From the NCBI GenBank assembly GCA_020632575.1, contig JACKFH010000022.1, positions 1 to 59,681 of the forward strand: 59,681 bases of DNA, given 5' to 3'. Source of the DNA: Candidatus Omnitrophota bacterium (GTDB taxonomy: Bacteria; Hinthialibacterota; Hinthialibacteria; OLB16). The notes under the pieces were generated by a model. That model saw only the letters and a program-made list of their open reading frames with translations, made no database searches and was not told where the DNA came from. Position numbers and translations under genes: made by a program. Numbering within the stretch: position 1 is the stretch's first letter; every line of letters starts with the position of its first letter. Positions 1 through 8,484 of this stretch are shown piece by piece.

Positions 1-2388
1 GGCGATGGCCTGCATGTCGGCCATCCCGAGGGTTACACTGCCACCGACATTGTCGCCCGCTACAAGCGGATGAAGGGGTTTAATGTGCTCCATCCGATGG
101 GATGGGATGCATTCGGTCTCCCGGCGGAGCGTCACGCGGTCCGCACCGGCGAACACCCCGCGGTGATCACCAACAAGAACTGCGACAACTTTCGCCGCCA
201 GCTCCAAGCCATTGGCTTCTCCTACGATTGGGATCGGGAGATCAGCACGACCGATCCGAAATACTACAAGTGGACGCAATGGATCTTCCAGGTTCTCTTC
301 GAACGCGGCCTGGCGTACCAGACCGAGGCGCCGGTGAATTGGTGCCCGGCCTTGGGGACGGTGCTCGCGAACGAAGAAGTGAAAGATGGCAAGTACGTTG
401 AGACCGGCGATCCGGTCGAGAAGCGGATGATGAAGCAGTGGATGCTGAAAATCACCGCGTATGCCGAACGGCTGATCGACGACCTCGAGGACCTGGATTG
501 GCCCGAGGGGATCAAGACGATGCAGCGGGAGTGGATTGGCAAGAGCGAGGGCGCCGATGTGACCTTCGGCATCGACGGGTCCGACCAGGAATTCACCGTC
601 TTCACCACCCGTCCCGACACCCTCTTCGGCGCCACGTACTGTGTCCTCGCGCCGGATCATCCCCTCACCCTCAAGATCGCTTCCGATGATCATAACGAAC
701 AAGTAAAAGCCTACATCGAGGCGACTGCTAAGCGCAGTGCGCAAGACCGGATGGCGGCGGAGCGAGATAAGACGGGTGTCTTCACCGGCGCCTATGCCAT
801 CAATCCGGTCAACAATAAGAAAATTCCGATCTGGACCGCCGACTACGTTCTCGCCGAATATGGTTATGGCGCCATCATGGCGGTCCCGGCGCACGACGAG
901 CGCGATTACGATTTCGCCAAAAAGTTTGGTCTCGACATTGTCGAAGTGGTCAGCGGCGGCGACATTGAGAAAGAGGCGTATAGCGGCGATGGGAAGTTGG
1001 TGAACTCCGGATTGATTGACGGTCTCTCCGTGCCGGATGCCAAGAAAAAAATCAACGCTTGGCTGGAAGAACAGGGCAAGGGGAAAGCGACGATCACCTA
1101 CCGCCTCCGCGACTGGCTCTTCTCCCGTCAACGTTACTGGGGCGAGCCCTTCCCGCTCATCACCCTCGAGGATGGAACGATCAAGACGATCCCCATGACC
1201 GATCTGCCACTCACCCTGCCGGAGTTGGCGGAGTACAAACCGACCGAGGACGGACAACCCCCGCTTGCGCGCGCCGAGGAGTGGGTCCAGACCACGGACG
1301 CGGAGACGGGCCAACCCGCTCTCCGCGAGACCAATACGATGCCCCAGTGGGCGGGCTCCTGTTGGTACTATCTCCGGTTCTGCGACCCGCTGAACGATGA
1401 CGCGGCTTGGGACAAGGGGATCGAGGATTACTGGATGCCGGTCGACCTGTACATCGGCGGCGCGGAACACGCGGTCCTCCACCTGCTTTACGCTCGCTTC
1501 TGGCACAAGGTGCTCTTCGACGCGGGCTATGTCTCCACCAAGGAACCGTTCCAGAAACTCTTCAATATCGGAAAGATCTTGGCCTACTCCTACCAGGACG
1601 CCGACGGGAAGTATTACTACCCCCACGCGGTGGAGGAGAAGGACGGCAAGTGGTTCGTCAAGGAGACCGGGAAAGAGGTTCAGACCCAGGTCGAAAAGAT
1701 GAGCAAGTCGAAGTTCAACGTGGTGAACCCGGACACGGTGGTCGAAGAATACGGCGCCGATTCGCTCCGTCTCTACGAGATGTTCATGGGACCGCTCGAG
1801 CGCGACAAACCCTGGACCGACGAGGGGGTTCAGGGGGTTTATCGATTCTTGAAGCGTGTCTACGCCCTCTTCCTCGACCGCGATGGGAACCTTGTGGAAA
1901 AAATCGTGGAGGGCGAGGGCGATCCCGAGGCGAAGAAGGTCCTGCATGGCGCCATCAAAGCAGTCACGGAGGATGTCGAAGGGCTCCAATTCAACACCGC
2001 GATCTCCCGGATGATGGAGTTTGTGAACGCCGCCACCAAGGCCGAGAAGGTGGGCCGTGAAGAGATGGAGCGGTTCGTTCTGATCCTGGCCCCCTTCGCT
2101 CCGCACCTCGCCGAGGAGATGTGGGAGCTCTTGGGTCATGCCGAATCGCTCTCCCATCAACCCTGGCCGGATTACGACGAAAGTCTATTGGTCGAGGACA
2201 CCATCACGATCCCGGTGCAAGTCCAAGGAAAGCTCCGCGACAACATCGAGGTGGCCAAGGACGCGGGCAAGGACGAAATCTTGGCCGCCGCGAAAGCCTC
2301 GGAAAAAATCCAGCGCCACATCGACGGGAAGACGATCGTGAAGGAGATCTATGTTCCGGGACGGATGGTGAACTTAGTGGTAAAATGA
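1..2388 (+). CDS. leuS: Leucyl-tRNA synthetase (5' end outside window)
   Basis: Class I aminoacyl-tRNA synthetase that charges tRNA-Leu in the cytoplasm. The frame is open from base 1, so the true start lies upstream; the ATG at 70 is internal. The HIGH-type motif reads HVGH at 13-24, followed by PEGYTATDI, and KMSKS is at 1696-1710. The CP1 editing domain is visible (TTRPDT, then VPAHDERDYDFA), as are the catalytic-core WAGSCWYYLRF segment and the C-terminal anticodon-binding region (LAPFAPHLAEEMWELLG). About 795 residues are present and only the N-terminal few dozen should be missing. No clear terminator follows; the next gene starts 290 bp downstream with its own ribosome site. The family assignment is secure. 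Confidence 0.97.
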   Translation, partial: GDGLHVGHPEGYTATDIVARYKRMKGFNVLHPMGWDAFGLPAERHAVRTGEHPAVITNKNCDNFRRQLQAIGFSYDWDREISTTDPKYYKWTQWIFQVLFERGLAYQTEAPVNWCPALGTVLANEEVKDGKYVETGDPVEKRMMKQWMLKITAYAERLIDDLEDLDWPEGIKTMQREWIGKSEGADVTFGIDGSDQEFTVFTTRPDTLFGATYCVLAPDHPLTLKIASDDHNEQVKAYIEATAKRSAQDRMAAERDKTGVFTGAYAINPVNNKKIPIWTADYVLAEYGYGAIMAVPAHDERDYDFAKKFGLDIVEVVSGGDIEKEAYSGDGKLVNSGLIDGLSVPDAKKKINAWLEEQGKGKATITYRLRDWLFSRQRYWGEPFPLITLEDGTIKTIPMTDLPLTLPELAEYKPTEDGQPPLARAEEWVQTTDAETGQPALRETNTMPQWAGSCWYYLRFCDPLNDDAAWDKGIEDYWMPVDLYIGGAEHAVLHLLYARFWHKVLFDAGYVSTKEPFQKLFNIGKILAYSYQDADGKYYYPHAVEEKDGKWFVKETGKEVQTQVEKMSKSKFNVVNPDTVVEEYGADSLRLYEMFMGPLERDKPWTDEGVQGVYRFLKRVYALFLDRDGNLVEKIVEGEGDPEAKKVLHGAIKAVTEDVEGLQFNTAISRMMEFVNAATKAEKVGREEMERFVLILAPFAPHLAEEMWELLGHAESLSHQPWPDYDESLLVEDTITIPVQVQGKLRDNIEVAKDAGKDEILAAAKASEKIQRHIDGKTIVKEIYVPGRMVNLVVK

Positions 2389-2678
2389 AATCAATAGTGT
2401 ATTCGAATCGTTCGTCATCAGGTATTTGACGGCTAAGCCCAGTCGCGATCTGCTCACTGCCGTCAGGTAGGGAATACGTGACCTCTTTCCCAGGAAAATT
2501 TCGTGGTAATTTCTCGGGACCAAAGAGTTATCAGCACTCCCTGTCCTCCGTTTGTTTAGGTAAGACGTCGAAATAAACCTTTCCGACTCCCCCTGTGGAT
2601 TCAAAATAGCGTATGATTAAGATGTGTCGTGCGTATGAAACCGAGAGTGAAACCAGATAGTCTAAGGAGTTCGCGATC

Positions 2679-3824
2679 ATGCGTGTCATCCAAACACTCA
2701 CCGCCTTATCCTGTCTCGCGTTAGTTGTGGCGATTTTCGCCTTCTCGTCCGAGACCAAACCGCCGAAGGAGAAAACCAATATGTCCAGCGACAAAATCAA
2801 AGCCAAAACGATCACACCCGATGGGCGTTTGACCGAGCCAGTCGAAACCGCCAAGGTGGAACTTTCCGAGAAAGAATGGAAAGAGCGCCTCTCTCCCGAC
2901 GAGTTCGATGTCTTGCGCGAGAAGGGAACAGAACGCGCCTTTACTGGCGACCTCCTAAAGAACAAGGAAGAGGGTGTCTACACTTGCGCGGGGTGCGGCC
3001 TTCCACTGTTTTCTAGCGACACGAAATTTGATTCAGGAACCGGGTGGCCCAGCTACTATCAACCAATCAGTCCGGGGAATATGGAGGAGGAATCGGATCA
3101 CAGTTACGGAATGGTGCGCACAGAGGTCATGTGTCCGCGCTGCGGTGGGCATTTGGGGCACGTTTTCAATGACGGCCCCCAGCCGACCGGGTTGCGCTAC
3201 TGCATTAATTCCGTCTCGCTCGATTTCGTTCCCGATACCGAATTGAAGAAAACCTCGGACGCGGCCACACCCTCCGAAAAGGCTGAAATTGTCCTGGCGG
3301 GGGGGTGTTTCTGGTGCGTCGAGGGAGTCTTCGAACAGATAGATGGCATCCTGGATGCCGAAAGCGGATACGCGGGGGGCGATGAGGCAACCGCCAATTA
3401 TAAGGCTGTGTGCACAGGAACGACCGGTCACGCCGAGGCGGTTAAAATCACCTACGATCCCAGCAAGGTCTCATTGGACAAGATCCTCGAAATTCATTTC
3501 GCGACCCATGACCCCACCACACTCAACCGTCAGGGCAACGATGTCGGAACCCAATACCGCTCCGCCATCTTCTACGCCAACGATGAACAAAAGAAAGCCG
3601 CCGAGGAATACATTGCGCACCTGACCGAGGAGAAGAAATTCCCGAAACCGATAGTGACAACCCTGGAACCCCTGAAGAAATTTTATCCGGCCGAGGATTA
3701 CCACCAGGACTATGTCGCCTGCAACCCGAACAACCCCTATATCCAGGCTGTGGCGATGCCGAAAGTGGAGAAGGTCCGGGCCAAATTCCAGGAATCCGTC
3801 AGGCAGTACTTGACCACTCCCTAG
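2679..3824 (+). CDS. msrA/msrB: Exported MsrB-MsrA methionine sulfoxide reductase fusion
   Basis: Reduces both epimers of methionine sulfoxide in proteins. Residues 1-24 form a hydrophobic signal or anchor, so the enzyme probably acts outside the cytoplasm. MsrB comes first (about 60-190) with zinc-binding CxxC pairs at Cys103/106 and Cys152/155 and the catalytic Cys175 in RYCINSVSLDF. MsrA follows (about 203-375) with GGCFWCVEG, catalytic Cys210, and a C-terminal ACNPNNPY cysteine that could resolve the disulfide. An AAGGAG site at 2664-2669 fixes the start. The gene stands alone. Well-known bacterial bifunctional Msr proteins usually carry MsrA before MsrB, so the B-A order is worth noting. 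The source of reducing power for an exported enzyme is not visible here; a rhodanese/MauE-like redox pair lies far away at 40944. Confidence 0.95.
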   Translation: MRVIQTLTALSCLALVVAIFAFSSETKPPKEKTNMSSDKIKAKTITPDGRLTEPVETAKVELSEKEWKERLSPDEFDVLREKGTERAFTGDLLKNKEEGVYTCAGCGLPLFSSDTKFDSGTGWPSYYQPISPGNMEEESDHSYGMVRTEVMCPRCGGHLGHVFNDGPQPTGLRYCINSVSLDFVPDTELKKTSDAATPSEKAEIVLAGGCFWCVEGVFEQIDGILDAESGYAGGDEATANYKAVCTGTTGHAEAVKITYDPSKVSLDKILEIHFATHDPTTLNRQGNDVGTQYRSAIFYANDEQKKAAEEYIAHLTEEKKFPKPIVTTLEPLKKFYPAEDYHQDYVACNPNNPYIQAVAMPKVEKVRAKFQESVRQYLTTP

Positions 3825-3849
3825 CCTAAAATCGCCCTCTCGCCCAAAT

Positions 3850-3883
3850 CTGGCGCCGTCTCATTGAATTGGGGCGGCGCCAG
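3850..3883 (+). terminator. Possible terminator hairpin after msr fusion
   Basis: A perfect 9-bp stem, CTGGCGCCG (3850-3858) with CGGCGCCAG (3875-3883), encloses a 16-nt loop. The downstream bases are not a T-run, so the stem may only protect the 3' end. The loop contains CATTGAATTGGGGC, which recurs exactly at 15356-15369. Confidence 0.45.
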
Positions 3884-3929
3884 TCGACTCTGTCTGGAAA
3901 CGAAAACCGGGTGTGAGTAACATGCCCGT

Positions 3930-5093
3930 ATGAGAATTTGTCACTTCACCTCCACTTTTCTCCCACGTGTCGGCGGGGTCGAGATGGTGGTTTCCAATTT
4001 GGCCCGGTGTCAGCACGAACTCGGCCATGAGGCTCTCGTTATCACACCGAAGATCCGTGGAATCGACAACCGTGTCTCGGTCCCCTATCGGGTCATCCAT
4101 TACTCGCGTCCCTCCTCGAAGCGCTACCTAACCCGCCAAGTCATGTTGCGGCTCCTGTATGAGCACTTCAAACGACCCTTCGATGTCCTCCACTGCCACT
4201 CGGCGTACCCTCACGGGTATGTAGCCGCCACTTTTAGTCGGTTGACCGGCGTTCCGGTTTTCATCACCCCCCATGGTCCGACCGATATCATGAGGAAAGA
4301 AAGGATTCGCAGTCATCCGAAACTCGAACAGCGTCTTCGCCGGGGGCTCCAAGAGGCGGCGGGGATCACCGCCATCAGTAAGAACATCTTCAAGGAGATT
4401 GTGAGCGTCGGAGGTTTTACCGAGGAGAAGGTGCATATCGTCCCGAACGGCGTCAGTCTCGGGGATTTTAAGGAGGTCGAGCCATTCGTTGGCGATCAAC
4501 CCTATGTGTTGGCGATGGGGCGGATGGTGGCCCAAAAAGGATTCGATCAATTGCTCGCGGCCTTCGCGGAAATTGCCGATAAGGTTCCGGACCTCCAACT
4601 TTACATGGCGGGAGAGGGCATCCTTCGTCGGGATTATGAAAAGATGACTCGGCAACTTGGTTTGGAGGAGCGAGTTCACTTTCTCGGATTGGTCCAAGGT
4701 GCGCAGAAAATCGCCTTCCTAAAAGGAGCCCGTTTCTTTGTCTGTCCGTCCCGGTTCGAGCCGTTTGGAATCGTTGTCTTGGAGGCTTTAGCCGCCGGGA
4801 TTCCAGTCATCGCCAACCGGGTTGGAGGCATTCCCGACATTATCGAGAACAATGTCCATGGTCTCCTTGTCGACGCGGAATCGACAGTCGAGCTTGGAAA
4901 GGCCATCATGGACCTTTACAAATCTCCGAGAGCCTGCAAAGAAATGAGCGTGAACGCCCTCGAACGAGCAAGCGAATTCGATTGGATGAATGTGACCAAA
5001 CGTTATCTCGAAGTCTACGAGAAAGGGAAAATCCTTTTCGAGGAAGAGAGAAGGGAATCGGAGGAAACGCCATCTCAAATCCCAACAACATGA
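3930..5093 (+). CDS. GT4-family glycosyltransferase
   Basis: Retaining GT-B fold glycosyltransferase of family GT4 that transfers a sugar from a nucleotide-sugar donor; the acceptor is unknown and a cytoplasmic or inner-membrane-face location is inferred. The N-terminal domain has the typical FLPRVGGVEMVV glycine loop and VLHCHSAYPHG. The C-terminal donor domain has VPNGVSLGDF, MGRMVAQKGFDQLL and the E-x7-E motif EPFGIVVLE. At 387 residues it is a normal length for the family. The stop codon overlaps the next start in an ATGA, so it is the first gene of a coupled trio (3930-7329). No other cell-surface polysaccharide genes lie beside it, so the product cannot be named. Confidence 0.93.
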   Translation: MRICHFTSTFLPRVGGVEMVVSNLARCQHELGHEALVITPKIRGIDNRVSVPYRVIHYSRPSSKRYLTRQVMLRLLYEHFKRPFDVLHCHSAYPHGYVAATFSRLTGVPVFITPHGPTDIMRKERIRSHPKLEQRLRRGLQEAAGITAISKNIFKEIVSVGGFTEEKVHIVPNGVSLGDFKEVEPFVGDQPYVLAMGRMVAQKGFDQLLAAFAEIADKVPDLQLYMAGEGILRRDYEKMTRQLGLEERVHFLGLVQGAQKIAFLKGARFFVCPSRFEPFGIVVLEALAAGIPVIANRVGGIPDIIENNVHGLLVDAESTVELGKAIMDLYKSPRACKEMSVNALERASEFDWMNVTKRYLEVYEKGKILFEEERRESEETPSQIPTT

Positions 5094-5959
5094 CCTGTCT
5101 CAACCAAAAGTACTTTCAGATACTCACCATCTTGGCGTGGGGTCTCGTATCCGTCGCCAACGCTCAGGCGCCCAATTCGAATTGGGACCGTCTCCCTATC
5201 GAGGCGCGCGAGGTGTTGAGCGACACGCTTCTTCCACGCATCACCACCAGCGACCTGGTCGATTTGGATGGGGATGGCAACGAAGAAATTGTTCTCATGT
5301 CCCAATCTCCCCTGGTTTCAGGACCGAATGCCAGCAGTCTCAGCGACCTTCTTTTCCAATCCCTTCTCATGATTTTCGAAAGAACGGGCTCCGCCGATCA
5401 GACTTTCCCTTATCGAGTCACTGTCATGAAGTCGGTGACAGCCTCACTCCCGAAACCGGCGCACCTCTCGTTCCAGAATATGGGGGGGGATCAATCGCCC
5501 GAGTTGGTTTGGCTTCAAGGGGGACCGGATACGGAGGGACGGTACTCCGAAGTTATCCTCTATTCCTACCAATCCGGACTTCCCGATCCCTTGGTTGAGG
5601 CGGCCAGGCTTACACTCGAGGACGGTTGGGTTCGCATCTACGATCTTGACGGCGATGGCGTTTCGGAGGTGGTGGCTTTTGCCGTCTCGGATGGGCAGAC
5701 CTATTGCAAGGATCTCCTGTTCAACACCCCGAATGGATACACCACTTTCCTCCAGGAAATAAGGAAGATGGGCGTTCCGGAGGTTATCGCCTTCCAACAA
5801 CAGCAGGGGCTCGCCCCCAATGGGAAGATTTCCCGAGCCGTGTTCGAAAAACTGAAGGATGTCCTTCAAATTCCAAGAATCGCGCAGCCTCCCTCGGGCA
5901 ACCCTTTCGATTCCACACCTTTGCAAGACACCGGATGGGAGTTTGTGGACGAGCCATGA
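5090..5959 (+). CDS. Secreted protein with FG-GAP-like calcium loops and a possible peptidoglycan-binding tail
   Basis: Unrecognised exported protein of 289 residues. The reading frame is open further upstream, but the ATG at 5090 is preferred: it gives a good signal peptide ending ANA-QA and overlaps the preceding stop as ATGA. Two DLDGDG loops (DLDGDGNEEIVLMS near residue 60, YDLDGDGVSEVVAFA near 185) resemble FG-GAP/VCBS-type calcium-binding repeats. Near the C-terminus, AFQQQQGLAPNGKISRAVFEKL resembles the PG_binding_1 helix pattern (a short helix, G-L-x-x-x-G, then a second helix). Both similarities are by eye. It sits between a glycosyltransferase and a ceramidase-like gene, coupled on both sides, which suggests joint expression. 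Function unknown. Confidence 0.75.
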   Translation: MTCLNQKYFQILTILAWGLVSVANAQAPNSNWDRLPIEAREVLSDTLLPRITTSDLVDLDGDGNEEIVLMSQSPLVSGPNASSLSDLLFQSLLMIFERTGSADQTFPYRVTVMKSVTASLPKPAHLSFQNMGGDQSPELVWLQGGPDTEGRYSEVILYSYQSGLPDPLVEAARLTLEDGWVRIYDLDGDGVSEVVAFAVSDGQTYCKDLLFNTPNGYTTFLQEIRKMGVPEVIAFQQQQGLAPNGKISRAVFEKLKDVLQIPRIAQPPSGNPFDSTPLQDTGWEFVDEP

Positions 5960-7329
5960 ACCGAATTTGGTTATACGTCCTTCTACTTCTCGGATTCTGT
6001 TCGCTTTTGTCCTTCACCGGGTGGGCCGGCGATTATCATCTGGCCAGTTTCCAAGCGGAGGTCACCGCGCCGATCGGTCACGCCCTCATGGGTGGGGGCA
6101 TTGCCCCCGCCTCCGAAGTAGTCGACCCCCTCTATTGCAAAGGAGTCGTCCTTCTCGGGTCCGACAAGCCCTTTGTTGTCGCCTCCATCGATTGGTGTGA
6201 GATCCGGAATGCCGCTTACGACCGTTGGCGAGAGGCTCTCGCCAACGCGGCTGGAACGGACCGGGAGCGGGTCTTCTTCTCCTGCATCCACCAGCACGAC
6301 ACCCCGGTCGCGGACCTCGAGGCTCAACGTCTTCTCGACCAAGCGGGACTTGAACAGTCCCTTTGCGACGTCGCTTTCCACGAGGATTGTGTTCAAAGAG
6401 TTTCTGAGGCTCTAAAAGCCGCTCTCAAAAACCCAATGGTCATCACCCACTACGGCATCGGGCAGGCCAACGTGGACAAAGTGGCCTCGAATCGGAGGGT
6501 GCTTCTCCCCGGCGGGAAGGTCGGCTTTCCGAGAAACAGCGCCACCCTCGATCCCGAGGTGAGAGCGGCCGATGTCGGAACGATCGATCCCCATCTCAAG
6601 ACACTGAGTTTTTGGAATGGAGAAAAGCCAGTCGCGGGCCTCTCCTTTTACGCGGTTCACCCGATGAGTTACTACGGCAAGGGCGGCGTGTCGTACGACT
6701 TTGTGGGGATGGCTCGGGAGAAGTTGCAACGAGAGAGACCGGAAGTGTTTCAAATGTACCTTTCGGGCTGCAGTGGCGATGTCACCGCCGGGAAGTTCAA
6801 TGATGGATCCCCCGAGAACCGGCCGATTCTGGCCGATCGAATCTATGACGCCATGAAGAAGTCCTGGAATGAGACTAAAACCTATCCGATCGAGAGCCTG
6901 GATTTTCGCTGCGTCGACCTCAAACTGCCAGTCCGATCCTCCTCCGGATTCACCGAGGAGGCCATGACCCAGAGACTCAATGATCCGGAACAAACGACCT
7001 TTCAAAGGAACCTCGCGGCGATGGGGCTTGCCTGGAAAAAGAGGGTTGACTCTGGACAGCCGATCGATGTCCCGTGCCTGGACTTTGGGAAGGCCCAATT
7101 CCTTCTGATGCCAGCCGAATCGTTCGTGCAGTATCAACTCGAAGCCCAGAAGATGAGACCCGATTCGTTTGTGGTGGTGGCCGGGTATGGAGAATGCGGT
7201 CCCGGTTACATCCCCTCATTCGAGGCGACCCGGGAGGGATTCATCGATGCGCACATCTGGTGCTGGGTGGACCCAGGTTCCGACCGGCCCATGATCGAGG
7301 CGATGCGGGAAGCCTTGGACGCTCATTAA
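5956..7329 (+). CDS. Exported neutral/alkaline ceramidase-like protein
   Basis: 457 residues starting at the ATG inside an ATGA overlap with the previous stop. The frame is open further upstream, but the first residues from 5956 form a clear signal peptide ending in GWAG. The mature N-terminus (FQAEVTAPIGHALMGGG, then DPLYCKGVVLL) and SCIHQHDTPV, YAVHPMSYYG and YLSGCSGDVTAGKFN follow the pattern of the neutral/alkaline non-lysosomal ceramidase family, zinc amidases that cleave N-acyl sphingosine. Many bacterial members have no proven substrate, so the amidase function is inferred and ceramide itself is doubtful. This is the last gene of the coupled trio; the context offers no lipid genes. Periplasmic or outer-surface location is likely. 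Confidence 0.78.
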   Translation: MNRIWLYVLLLLGFCSLLSFTGWAGDYHLASFQAEVTAPIGHALMGGGIAPASEVVDPLYCKGVVLLGSDKPFVVASIDWCEIRNAAYDRWREALANAAGTDRERVFFSCIHQHDTPVADLEAQRLLDQAGLEQSLCDVAFHEDCVQRVSEALKAALKNPMVITHYGIGQANVDKVASNRRVLLPGGKVGFPRNSATLDPEVRAADVGTIDPHLKTLSFWNGEKPVAGLSFYAVHPMSYYGKGGVSYDFVGMAREKLQRERPEVFQMYLSGCSGDVTAGKFNDGSPENRPILADRIYDAMKKSWNETKTYPIESLDFRCVDLKLPVRSSSGFTEEAMTQRLNDPEQTTFQRNLAAMGLAWKKRVDSGQPIDVPCLDFGKAQFLLMPAESFVQYQLEAQKMRPDSFVVVAGYGECGPGYIPSFEATREGFIDAHIWCWVDPGSDRPMIEAMREALDAH

Positions 7330-7364
7330 GTTCATCCAAGGTAGGAATGAAGAGTGTCCACCAA

Positions 7365-7412
7365 GGGGGGCTCCTTGACACTGACCAGCCGTCTCAAACG
7401 GCCCCCCTCGTT
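7365..7412 (+). terminator. Weak hairpin after ceramidase-like gene
   Basis: GGGGGGC (7365-7371) can pair with GCCCCCC (7401-7407), a 7-bp stem with a long loop, followed by TCGTTTTG. It is a plausible but weak transcription end between the coupled trio and the kinase gene. Confidence 0.3.
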
Positions 7413-7480
7413 TTGAAACCGGCGATTGGATACCGTTGCGAATGACCTGCAATTCTTACTAGAAGGACCCTCAAACGAAG

Positions 7481-8455
7481 ATGTCAAAGACCTTTCTCGG
7501 CGTTGATGCGGGCGCCACCAAGACTCATGCACTGATACTAAACGAAGACGGCGCGGTCCTCGGTTTCGGCGAATCGGGGCCGGGCAATCATGAGTCTTTT
7601 GGGTATGAGGCGGCCGGCAAGTGCATCGGCGACTCGATCCGTCAGGCGTGCGCCGAGGCAAGTTTGGAAATTTCCGACCTCACCCAATCCTGTTTCTGTT
7701 TGGCGGGAGCGGATGTCGATTCGGATTTCGAAACCTTGCCCGAGGTGATGCTCCGTCCGATCATGGGAGAATCTCCTTTCCTCCTCAAAAATGACGCTTT
7801 CGGGTGTCTACGCGGCGGGACCACGGACCCTTTCGGGGTGATGGTCAATTGCGGCACGGCGCAAGTGGCGGTCGGCCGCAATCGTGAGGGGAAAGAGATA
7901 CGCCTGGGAGGCTACGGATTCGAATTCGGCGACTTTGCCGGAGGGGGTGTGATCGCGATGTGGGCGGCCTGCGCCCTGATTCGGGAAGAGGATGGACGGG
8001 GCGAACCGACTCGGCTCTCGCCGCTGCTTCGTGAGAGGGCTCAAGTCTCGAATGCCGCGGAGTTCTTGAACAAGACCTATCGGGACCCCGAGTTCTTCGC
8101 AAGTCTCAAGATCCCGAAGCTTGTCTTCCTCGCTTCGAGAGAGGGAGATCCGATAGCCAAGAAGATCGTTCTGGATTGTGCGGAAGAAATGGCGGTGACC
8201 GCCGTCGCCCTGATCCAACGTCTGAAAATGGAAGAAGAGGTTTTCGACCTCGTCACCGCCGGAAGCGTCTTCAAGGGCGAGGATCCGGATTTCATCGAAA
8301 GCATCCAGAAGACCGTCCATTCTGTGGCCCCGAAGGCTCGGTTCACAATGCCACTGTTTGACCCGGTCGCCGGGGCGGCGCTTCTCGCGTTCGAAGACGC
8401 CGGTCTGGTGGCGGATGAGGCGGTTTATAAACAACTGGAAGCGTTTAAACTCTAG
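7481..8455 (+). CDS. BadF/BadG/BcrA/BcrD-type ATPase, N-acetylglucosamine kinase-like
   Basis: 324-residue ASKHA-fold ATPase of the group that includes N-acetylglucosamine kinase; it probably phosphorylates an amino sugar in the cytoplasm. The phosphate-1 loop is GVDAGATKTHALIL near the N-terminus. KNDAFGCLRGG, MVNCGTAQVAVGR and GGYGFEFGDFAGGGVIAM match the second phosphate and adenosine regions. A C-terminal TAGSVF segment also fits. AAGGA at 7463-7467 precedes the start at a slightly long distance. It lies 29 bp upstream of a GH4 gene, a family that acts on phosphorylated or uronic sugars, which fits a small sugar-processing operon. Sugar specificity cannot be read from the sequence. Confidence 0.85.
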   Translation: MSKTFLGVDAGATKTHALILNEDGAVLGFGESGPGNHESFGYEAAGKCIGDSIRQACAEASLEISDLTQSCFCLAGADVDSDFETLPEVMLRPIMGESPFLLKNDAFGCLRGGTTDPFGVMVNCGTAQVAVGRNREGKEIRLGGYGFEFGDFAGGGVIAMWAACALIREEDGRGEPTRLSPLLRERAQVSNAAEFLNKTYRDPEFFASLKIPKLVFLASREGDPIAKKIVLDCAEEMAVTAVALIQRLKMEEEVFDLVTAGSVFKGEDPDFIESIQKTVHSVAPKARFTMPLFDPVAGAALLAFEDAGLVADEAVYKQLEAFKL

Positions 8456-8484
8456 GCGACGATCGAATCAAGGAGCATTGTCTG

